DNA of 13,902 nucleotides, taken from positions 1 to 13,902 of the forward strand of contig CALQZP010000024.1 in the NCBI GenBank assembly GCA_943349725.1. The letters run 5' to 3'. Positions 6,408 through 11,647 of the stretch are shown here, one piece after another. Position 1 is the first letter of the stretch. The number at the start of each line of letters is the position of its first letter. Source of the stretch: Candidatus Nomurabacteria bacterium (GTDB taxonomy: Bacteria > Patescibacteriota > Minisyncoccia > Phycocordibacterales > UBA10002). Below the pieces are notes generated by a model. It was given only the letters and a program-made list of their open reading frames with translations, made no database searches and was not told where the DNA came from. Both the position numbers and the translations under genes were made by a program.

Positions 6408-7410
6408 TCGAGCGTTCAAGACTTTTGAGAACCTGCAAATACATATTTTCCACGATTTTTTCTTGAGCCTTTCCGGTGCGGGCGTAGTGGTCAAGGCCGG
6501 GGGCGGAGTTTACCTCAAGTACCCAGAACTTTTTTGGCTTTTCCTCTAGCGTTCCCTCCACCATGAGGTCCACTCCGCAAAGGCGAAGCCCCATATCGCG
6601 GGTAAGTGTAATCGCAAGTTTCTTAAAATCGGGATGTAATCGCTTTACCTCTACGGCGTCTCCACCTGTGGAAAGATTCGCATTGTCCAAAAGGAATACT
6701 TGCTCACCTTTTTGTGGAATCGAACGCAAAGTGAGCCCCTGTTGTGAAAGCTTTGCGCCAATACGCGGGTCAGAGAGTTTCAACTGGGTATCTCGGCTTG
6801 ACGCGACAAAATTGCGTTGTTTCTTTTGGAGAAGCGAAAGAATGGCGGAGTGTCCGTCGCCTATGACGTTGAGTGCAATGCGTTTGTAGGCAGAGATAAC
6901 CTTATTGTCCAGTACGACAATTCGGTAATCCTTTCCGGAGACTTTCTGCTGAACGAGTGCGATTCGGTCGCGTTTGAAAATAGCGCGAAGTGCTCGGTAG
7001 AACTCCTTTTGGGAGTGTACGAGCGATACGTTGCTTCCCTGACTTCCGCTATTTGGCTTCACGATGACAGGAAAACCAATCTTCTCCGCAAAGCGGTATG
7101 CCTCATCAATCTTGCGTGTAGAGCCAATCGCGTCCGCCCACTCATCGGCGTAAAAAGCCTCACCGCGAACGGTGGGGTAGCCCATCTTCTTCATAAAGAA
7201 GTTCGCGTAGTCTTTGTCCTTTGCGATTTCAGATGCGCCGAGTGGGTTGAGGTCGAGGCTTGAGTAGCGGAAGTAGCATTTTTTACCGTTTTTGAATGTA
7301 ACTTGTCCGACGATTTTCCACTTCGGTTCAAGCACTACACGCGCTCCGATTTTTGGGGCGATTTTCTGGAAGATGGTTCCGAGAATGGGTTGAATGGCTT
7401 TTTTCTGCAT
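6403..7410 (-). CDS. ATP-grasp protein, cyanophycin-synthetase-like ligase domain
   Basis: The protein has 335 residues. The ATP-binding loop is GFPVIVKPNSGSQGSNV (112-128), followed by DYRIVVLDNKVISAYKR (161-177), NLSTGGDAVEV (245-255), LCGVDLMV, and the metal-binding WVLEVNSAPGL with E299 and N301. NLSTGG and EVNSAPG closely recall the ATP-grasp domain of cyanophycin synthetase and related carboxylate-amine ligases, which activate a carboxylate as acyl phosphate and join it to an amine. The Mur-ligase-like second domain of true cyanophycin synthetase is absent, so this is a stand-alone ligase of unknown substrate. The frame opens at a TTG at 7449, but TATACT (7446-7441) overlaps that codon, so I choose the ATG at 7410. 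The stop lies in the 38-bp palindrome. Confidence 0.85.
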   Translation of the reverse strand: MQKKAIQPILGTIFQKIAPKIGARVVLEPKWKIVGQVTFKNGKKCYFRYSSLDLNPLGASEIAKDKDYANFFMKKMGYPTVRGEAFYADEWADAIGSTRKIDEAYRFAEKIGFPVIVKPNSGSQGSNVSLVHSQKEFYRALRAIFKRDRIALVQQKVSGKDYRIVVLDNKVISAYKRIALNVIGDGHSAILSLLQKKQRNFVASSRDTQLKLSDPRIGAKLSQQGLTLRSIPQKGEQVFLLDNANLSTGGDAVEVKRLHPDFKKLAITLTRDMGLRLCGVDLMVEGTLEEKPKKFWVLEVNSAPGLDHYARTGKAQEKIVENMYLQVLKSLERSI

Positions 7411-7440
7411 ATCGGCAAGGATAGCGGAAAGTTGTGAGAA

Positions 7441-7446
7441 AGTATA
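7441..7446 (-). promoter_or_regulatory. Candidate -10 box of the ATP-grasp gene
   Basis: TATACT on the minus strand predicts a transcription start near 7434 and a leader of about 24 nt before the ATG at 7410. No good -35 box is seen 16-18 bases upstream; that stretch is the A/G-rich edge of the dispersed repeat. Confidence 0.4.
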
Positions 7447-7466
7447 CAATAGAGGAGCTTTCTTTT

Positions 7467-7513
7467 TTCCTCCTTTTTTAAAGGAGGCGCCGAGTCTGCG
7501 AGGCGGAGGATTT
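7467..7513 (-). repeat. Dispersed repeat, copy B
   Basis: It is the reverse complement of 4685-4731 with two mismatches over 47 bases. It carries the CCTCCTTTTTTAAAGGAGG hairpin and CGAGTCTGCGAGGCGGAGG. It lies upstream of the ATP-grasp promoter and is joined to copy C through the palindrome GATTTTAAAATC (7509-7520). Confidence 0.75.
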
Positions 7514-7518
7514 TAAAA

Positions 7519-7564
7519 TCCCTCCTCCTCGCGGATGCTCCCTTTAGGAAAGGGAGAATTAAAA
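7519..7564 (+). repeat. Dispersed repeat, diverged copy C
   Basis: This stretch resembles copy A in layout: CCTCCTCCTCGCGG, then the hairpin CTCCCTTT AGG AAAGGGAG, then AATTAAAA. It has lost the GACTCGG part. It is inverted with respect to copy B, giving a two-unit inverted cluster like a BIME. Confidence 0.55.
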
Positions 7565-7582
7565 GATAGAGCACCAAAAAAT

Positions 7583-7891
7583 ATGGAAACACTTATAAAG
7601 GCTGATATTTTCTTCTTCATTACCTCAATTTCCGTAGTGCTCGTCACTATTGGCATCGCGGTCGCGCTCTACTACATCATTAGGATACTTCGTAACATTC
7701 GTGAGGTTACCGAGAGGCTGGATGAAGGAAGTAAGGTGCTTGCCAAAGACCTTTCGGATCTTCGCGGTACCATCAAGCGTGAGGGCTTTGTGTGGGGACA
7801 CATTTTCGGATTTCTGAAGAAGCAGTCAGGACTGTTCGGAAAGAAGTCACCCGGCAAAAGGAAAAGCGAAACAAAGTCAGAAGAAGTTTAA
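7583..7891 (+). CDS. Small membrane-anchored protein, one helix plus coiled region (102 aa)
   Basis: The protein starts METLIKADIFFFITSISVVL and has one transmembrane helix at about 9-35. A heptad-like amphipathic stretch follows (ILRNIREVTERLDEGSKVLA), then a basic tail (GKKSPGKRKSETKSEE). The layout recalls DUF948-like proteins with a single helix followed by a coiled coil, but the match is structural only. The frame stays open upstream to 7535 through the dispersed repeat. I chose the ATG at 7583 because the upstream codons are repeat sequence and the helix begins normally from this Met. It is followed 29 bases later by another one-helix protein in the same direction, probably one transcript ending at the 8285-8318 terminator. 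Function is unknown. Confidence 0.7.
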   Translation: METLIKADIFFFITSISVVLVTIGIAVALYYIIRILRNIREVTERLDEGSKVLAKDLSDLRGTIKREGFVWGHIFGFLKKQSGLFGKKSPGKRKSETKSEEV

Positions 7892-7920
7892 CCGTTTACG
7901 TAATTGATCAAAGACACAGC

Positions 7921-8274
7921 ATGAAAAAATCAGGAAAAATGGGAGTGGTGGCGGGTATTGTGGCGGGAGCGACAGCAGCAGCGGGAGCGTACTATTTGTA
8001 CTACAGCAAGAATGCAAAGAAGAATCGTGCACTCGTGAAAGAATGGACAGTGAAGGCGGAGAAGGAGATTGTTGCCGAAGCAAAAAAACTCAAGGACGTT
8101 GCTTTCAATGAGAAGAACTACAAAGCGATTGTTTCCGCAGTTACCGCAAAGTATCAAAAGCTTAAAAAATTTGAGGCAAAAGAAGCAAAGGAGTTTACCT
8201 CCGCCCTCGGCTCTGCGTGGGCAAAGATTAAGAAGGAGTACGCACCAAAGAAAAAAATGACTGCGAAAAAGTAG
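7921..8274 (+). CDS. Small Lys/Ala-rich membrane-anchored protein (117 aa)
   Basis: The protein starts MKKSGKMGVVAGIVAGATAA. A Gly/Ala-rich transmembrane helix at about 8-28 ends in YYLYYSKNAKKNR, and a long helical, very Lys-rich region follows (for example KEWTVKAEKEIVAEAKKLKD and SALGSAWAKIKKEY), ending in KKKMTAKK. The layout recalls YtxH-like small proteins with an N-terminal glycine-rich helix and a charged helical tail. The basic tail could contact nucleic acid or an acidic partner at the membrane, but that is a guess. It is probably cotranscribed with the preceding one-helix gene; a strong terminator begins 11 bases after the stop. Confidence 0.7.
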   Translation: MKKSGKMGVVAGIVAGATAAAGAYYLYYSKNAKKNRALVKEWTVKAEKEIVAEAKKLKDVAFNEKNYKAIVSAVTAKYQKLKKFEAKEAKEFTSALGSAWAKIKKEYAPKKKMTAKK

Positions 8275-8284
8275 ACTTATTTTT

Positions 8285-8318
8285 AAAACCGCCCCGACTT
8301 TCGTCGGGGCGGTTTTTT
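8285..8318. terminator. Strong bidirectional rho-independent terminator
   Basis: A perfect 14-bp stem, AAAACCGCCCCGAC (8285-8298) with GTCGGGGCGGTTTT (8303-8316), has a TTTC loop and T-runs on both strands. It sits between the 3' ends of the convergent 7921-8274 and 8321-9583 genes and serves both. Confidence 0.92.
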
Positions 8319-8320
8319 GT

Positions 8321-9583
8321 TTAGGATTTTTTGCCGAGTTCACTTCCTGCGACGAAACCGGTGGTCCAGCAGAGCTGGAGGCTATAACCACCCGAAGGGC
8401 GGTCAATGTTGAGGATGTCACCGACAAGGTAAAGATTGGAAAACAGTCGGGACTGCATTGTCTTGAAATCAACCTCATCAAGTACCACACCGCCACTCGT
8501 GACGATTGCCTTTTCGGCTCCGAGGAGCCCTTTCACTTTGAGCGGAATATCCTTCAAGAGTTTTACCAGCTGCAGTCGCTCCTCACGGTTAATCGCATTG
8601 CATTTTGCATCGGGGTTGATTTTTGAGAGTTCAATAATGATAGGTGAAAGTGAGGAGGGCAGGAGAGACTTCAAACTATTTTTAAACTTCTTTGTGTGCT
8701 CTGTTTTAAATATCTCCTGCAGTTTAGTGTTAAGCATTCCGTAATCAAGGTCGGGAAGCAGGTCAAGGGAAAGGACGACTTCGCCGTACTTTAAAAGTTC
8801 ACCGATATCTTTGCTCATATTGATAATGGTGGGACCACTGACCCCAAAGTGGGTAAAAAGAATTTTCCCTTTTTTCACTTCCTGCTTAACACCGTTTTGA
8901 AGTACCGTAAGTTTAACCTTTGGGAGGGTTACTCCTTGTAAACGCTTTACCCAGGCATCTTTTATCGCTATGGGCACGAGCGCGGGGTCAGGCTCTATCA
9001 CCGTGTGTCCAAGCTTTTTGAGCCACATAAACCCATCGCCGGTGGAGCCTGTTTCGGGGCGTGACTTTCCACCTGTTGCGACCACATATGAACGCGCGCG
9101 GATTTCGGCTCCGTCAACGAGTACGATTTTTGTCACCTCTCCATTTCCGGTTACGATTTCCTTAACCGGGGAGTTTGAAAGCACGGTGACCCCGCCTTTT
9201 CGCAGGTACTCCACAAGCACGTCCCACACCGACTGTGCTTTCTCACTTTTGGGAAATGCGCGTTTCTCGGCTTCTACTTTTGTTTCCATCTTTTTTAAAT
9301 GAAAGAAGTCAAAGGTATCCTTAACACTCCATTTAGAGAAAGCGGAAAAAAGGAACTTATCGTTTCCTTTGAACTTAGCAAGGAAGGCGCGCACATCAAA
9401 CTCGGCGTTGGTGACATTACAGCGCCCTCCCCCCGTAATGAGGAGCTTTTTTCCGAGCGTATCGTTCTTTTCAATCAAAAGTACCTTTGCGCCAAGCTCG
9501 GCCGCCCGTCCCGCAGTCATCATACCGGCGGGGCCTCCACCTATGACAGCCACATCCCAGATTGTCGTTTCTCCCTTTGACAT
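8321..9583 (-). CDS. BaiN/HI0933-family FAD-dependent oxidoreductase
   Basis: The protein has 420 residues, the normal length of HI0933/YhiN/BaiN-type flavoproteins. The N-terminal Rossmann motif is VAVIGGGPAGMMTAGRAAEL (12-31), followed by the acidic ribose-binding end of strand 2 (LLIEKN) and the family hallmark LLITGGGRCNVTN (47-59). The second FAD contact is VVATGGKSRPETGSTGDGF (167-185), and FTHFGVSGP (243-251) is another family mark. The C-terminal FAD segment begins with GGVVLDEV (364) and includes LYLVGDILNIDRPSGGYSLQ. Members are predicted soluble NAD(P)H-dependent flavin enzymes; the substrate here is unknown. The ATG at 9583 comes 6 bases after an extended -10 box, suggesting a leaderless mRNA. 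It ends at the shared terminator and is divergent from the DEAD-box gene. Confidence 0.93.
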   Translation of the reverse strand: MSKGETTIWDVAVIGGGPAGMMTAGRAAELGAKVLLIEKNDTLGKKLLITGGGRCNVTNAEFDVRAFLAKFKGNDKFLFSAFSKWSVKDTFDFFHLKKMETKVEAEKRAFPKSEKAQSVWDVLVEYLRKGGVTVLSNSPVKEIVTGNGEVTKIVLVDGAEIRARSYVVATGGKSRPETGSTGDGFMWLKKLGHTVIEPDPALVPIAIKDAWVKRLQGVTLPKVKLTVLQNGVKQEVKKGKILFTHFGVSGPTIINMSKDIGELLKYGEVVLSLDLLPDLDYGMLNTKLQEIFKTEHTKKFKNSLKSLLPSSLSPIIIELSKINPDAKCNAINREERLQLVKLLKDIPLKVKGLLGAEKAIVTSGGVVLDEVDFKTMQSRLFSNLYLVGDILNIDRPSGGYSLQLCWTTGFVAGSELGKKS

Positions 9584-9589
9584 TTGCCT

Positions 9590-9598
9590 ATCCTACCA
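9590..9598 (-). promoter_or_regulatory. Extended -10 promoter of the flavoprotein gene
   Basis: On the minus strand TGG plus TAGGAT (9595-9590) forms an extended -10 box, with no clear -35. Exactly 6 bases separate it from the ATG, so transcription should start on the start codon. Confidence 0.45.
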
Positions 9599-9605
9599 CA
9601 AACTA

Positions 9606-9634
9606 TTGACAGAATGCACCTTTTGGTATATACT
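9606..9634 (+). promoter_or_regulatory. Near-consensus promoter of the DEAD-box gene
   Basis: TTGACA (9606-9611), a 17-base spacer and TATACT (9629-9634). This is the best promoter in the window. The predicted start near 9641 leaves a leader of about 123 nt, unlike the leaderless layout of several neighbours. Confidence 0.8.
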
Positions 9635-9640
9635 CCTGCC

Positions 9641-9763
9641 ATAACTGAACTCATAGGTTTCGTTTGGGAGATAATTTCTCGGCAAATGTAAGGCATATAT
9701 GTCTTTAAAAACCTAGAGAACTGGCCACGTTTTACTCTAAAGGCCGGTAGGTTAGTAAAGACT
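9641..9763 (+). promoter_or_regulatory. Structured 5' leader with two exclusive folds (riboswitch- or thermosensor-like)
   Basis: Fold 1 is a three-way junction. P1 pairs 9650-9660 with 9709-9718 (10 bp, A9653 bulged). P2 spans 9661-9688 (CGTTTG/CAAATG with GAGA/TCTC above). P3 spans 9690-9705 (AAGGCA/TGTCTT, loop TATA). Linkers are 0, 1 and 3 bases. Fold 2 pairs AACCTA (9710-9715) with TAGGTT (9748-9753), continued by CTGGCC (9721-9726) with GGCCGG (9742-9747). AACCTA is used by both folds. Fold 2 ends 10 bases before the ATG and has no T-run, so control of translation is more likely than termination. Pairings were found by eye; no folding energy or covariation was computed. Confidence 0.55.
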
Positions 9764-11059
9764 ATGTATCCACGACACCCACAAAGTGCAAGTCGTCCTT
9801 CTTCTGGAGGAGACCGAAGATTTAGCAAGCCCTCGTTTGGAGGAAGCCCCTCCTCCGCACAAGGCTACGGAAGGGCAGGCTCCTCATCGAGAGGGAGTTT
9901 TTCGCGAGGACCACAACGCTCGTCTTCGCGAGGTGGTGGAGGTAGAAAGTTTGGCGAGTTTAGCGATATTTCAAAGTTTGTTAATAAAGCGGTCATCACT
10001 GAAGTAATTGAAAAGTTTGTGCCCGAGCACAGATTTGCCGATTTTCAAATAGACGAGCGACTCAAGCAAAGTATCATTACAAAGGGTTACGTGACCCCGA
10101 CACCTATCCAGGATCGGGCTATTCCGCATGTCCTTCAGGGACGAGATGTGGTTGGTATCGCAAACACAGGCACCGGCAAGACTGCGGCCTTTCTTATCCC
10201 ACTCATCAATAAAGTGCTCAAAAATCCACGCGAAGGCGTTTTGATTATGGTACCGACTCGTGAGCTTGCCATTCAAATTGATGATGAGCTCAAGGGGTTT
10301 ACCAAGGGACTTAAGATATTCTCGGTTGTGTGTGTCGGTGGAGCGAGTATGAGCAACCAGATTAAAAATCTTCGCTATCAACATAACTTTATTATCGGTA
10401 CACCGGGGCGTCTCAAAGACCTTGTGGAGCAGAAATATCTTCAACATCTTACCGAGTTTAAGACGGTCGTTCTTGACGAGGCCGACAGGATGCTTGATAT
10501 GGGATTCATCAACGATATGCGTTTTATGATGTCCAAAATGTCAAAAGAACGACACACACTTTTCTTCTCGGCAACCATGTCGCGCGAGATTGAGGCTCTA
10601 ATAAAGGATTTTCTGAAAGAACCGGTTAGTATTTCCGTGAAGACGGGAGATACAGCAAAGAACGTAGACCAGGACATTGTCAAGGTTCGGGGAAAGAACA
10701 AGATTGATGTACTACACGACCTACTCAAAGAGGGTGGATTCACCAAGGTGCTCGTTTTCGGGCGCACGAAGCACGGAGTGGAGAAACTTTCAAAGGTTCT
10801 CATAGAACGAGGCTTCAAAGCGGAGTCAATTCACGGAAACAAAAATCTTTCCAAACGTCAGCAAGCGCTCAAGCTTTTCAAGGCCGGACATACCCAGATA
10901 CTTGTTGCGACCGATGTTGCGGCCCGAGGTCTTGATATCAGCGATGTTTCTCACGTCATCAACTTTGACCTTCCTGCGACCTACGAAGATTATGTGCATC
11001 GTATCGGCCGAACAGGCCGTGGCGACAAGAAGGGGAAGGCACTGACGTTTGTTGAATAA
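9764..11059 (+). CDS. DEAD-box ATP-dependent RNA helicase
   Basis: The protein has 431 residues. Residues 1-65 are low-complexity and rich in Ser, Gly and Arg (SSRGSFSRGPQRSSSRGGGG), a likely disordered RNA-binding tail at the N-terminus rather than the usual C-terminus. The helicase core has the Q motif GYVTPTPIQ (108-116), motif I ANTGTGKT (133-140), Ia PTREL (164-168), Ib TPGR (213-216), II DEAD (238-241), III SAT (269-271), IV VFGR (331-334), V ATDVAARGLDI (382-392) and VI HRIGRTGR (412-419). It stops soon after motif VI (GKALTFVE), so no C-terminal extension follows the RecA2 core. It should unwind RNA duplexes using ATP, for example in ribosome assembly or mRNA remodelling. There is no Shine-Dalgarno site; the start is fixed by the frame and structured leader. 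It is monocistronic, and an inverted repeat follows the stop. Confidence 0.95.
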   Translation: MYPRHPQSASRPSSGGDRRFSKPSFGGSPSSAQGYGRAGSSSRGSFSRGPQRSSSRGGGGRKFGEFSDISKFVNKAVITEVIEKFVPEHRFADFQIDERLKQSIITKGYVTPTPIQDRAIPHVLQGRDVVGIANTGTGKTAAFLIPLINKVLKNPREGVLIMVPTRELAIQIDDELKGFTKGLKIFSVVCVGGASMSNQIKNLRYQHNFIIGTPGRLKDLVEQKYLQHLTEFKTVVLDEADRMLDMGFINDMRFMMSKMSKERHTLFFSATMSREIEALIKDFLKEPVSISVKTGDTAKNVDQDIVKVRGKNKIDVLHDLLKEGGFTKVLVFGRTKHGVEKLSKVLIERGFKAESIHGNKNLSKRQQALKLFKAGHTQILVATDVAARGLDISDVSHVINFDLPATYEDYVHRIGRTGRGDKKGKALTFVE

Positions 11060-11091
11060 CTAACACGGCACGAATGACACTAATTTCCGAG

Positions 11092-11141
11092 CGAATGACA
11101 CGAATAAAATAAAGCCCTCGTCTTTTTATTCGTGTCATTCG
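11092..11141. repeat. 18-bp inverted repeat after the helicase gene, possible terminator
   Basis: CGAATGACACGAATAAAA (11092-11109) is exactly complementary to 11124-11141 around a 14-base loop. The first ten bases, CGAATGACAC, also occur as a direct repeat at 11071-11080, 21 bases upstream. On the minus strand, as on the plus strand, AT-rich sequence lies toward the loop rather than after the stem, so it is not a classical terminator. It may be a mobile or repetitive intergenic element. Confidence 0.7.
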
Positions 11142-11173
11142 AGTCTTCTATTCGTAGATTTGTGTCGAGTTAT

Positions 11174-11374
11174 ATGAAAATAAACCACAAACAAAACAGC
11201 ATAATGACCCCGTCCAAGAAAACCTTCCAGAACCCTGTGGGGAAATGGGTGGAAAAGCGAACTCGTACCGAGATTTTGCTGTGTGTTTGCGGTAACAAAT
11301 ACATCAAAACCCGAAAGGAACAAATAGTTTGTGTGAGGTGCATCTATCGAACGCTTCCTGTTAAAGTCGTTTAA
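11174..11374 (+). CDS. Tiny Cys4 (zinc-ribbon-like) protein
   Basis: From the ATG at 11174 the product has 66 residues; from a second in-frame ATG at 11204 it has 56. The core is GKWVEKRTRTEILLCVCGNK, then YIKTRKEQIVCVRCIYRTLP. The pattern Cys-x-Cys-Gly, about 14 residues, Cys-x2-Cys fits a small zinc ribbon, and the protein is strongly basic, so nucleic-acid or ribosome binding is plausible but unproven. An upstream GTG at 11132 keeps the frame open, but it lies in the inverted repeat and is rejected. A strong terminator starts 3 bases after the stop, which supports a real gene. I do not recognise a named family. Confidence 0.6.
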   Translation: MKINHKQNSIMTPSKKTFQNPVGKWVEKRTRTEILLCVCGNKYIKTRKEQIVCVRCIYRTLPVKVV

Positions 11375-11376
11375 AG

Positions 11377-11409
11377 AAATCACCCCGAAATGGGGTGATT
11401 TTCTTTTTG
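11377..11409 (+). terminator. Rho-independent terminator of the Cys4 gene
   Basis: AAATCACCCC (11377-11386) pairs with GGGGTGATTT (11392-11401) around a GAAAT loop and is followed by TCTTTTT. It directly follows the TAA of the 11174-11374 gene. Confidence 0.88.
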
Positions 11410-11579
11410 TCGCGTCTTTGGCGGGGATAGTTTGCTTTTTTGAATTATTTCTCAGTTTTTTAAACAAAAAATACTTATTTTTGTGTTGACATTTCAGCGA
11501 AAAATCGTTGTGCCTTTATTCGTGCGAAAAATAGCCCGCTATCCACAGAAATAGTGGCGTATTTGTTGATCAAAAGCGA

Positions 11580-11642
11580 TATAATTAGGCCTAAGAATCT
11601 CTGGAGAGAGTGCGTTTTCCATGAGAGTTGTTTTCATATACT
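11580..11642 (+). promoter_or_regulatory. Two candidate -10 boxes ahead of the repeat-protein gene
   Basis: A perfect TATAAT (11580-11585) would give a leader of about 56 nt. A second box, TATACT (11637-11642), ends 5 bases before the ATG and would give a leaderless mRNA. Neither has a good -35 at the right distance. Between them, ATG at 11621 opens an 8-codon frame (MRVVFIY, stop at 11642-11644). The rest of the gap from 11410 to 11579 shows nothing codable. Confidence 0.35.
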
Positions 11643-11647
11643 AAGCA

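Noticed and set aside
7411..7449. TTG start at 7449 for the ATP-grasp protein
   Set aside because: A TATACT -10 box overlaps this codon, so it would lie upstream of the transcription start; ATG 7410 is in frame and fits.
11486..11520. Promoter from TTGACA at 11486
   Set aside because: No acceptable -10 box lies 16-18 bases downstream.
11621..11644. Eight-codon upstream frame ahead of the repeat protein
   Set aside because: The GGAG upstream is too far from its ATG, and the TATACT inside it suggests transcription may start downstream; kept only as a remark.
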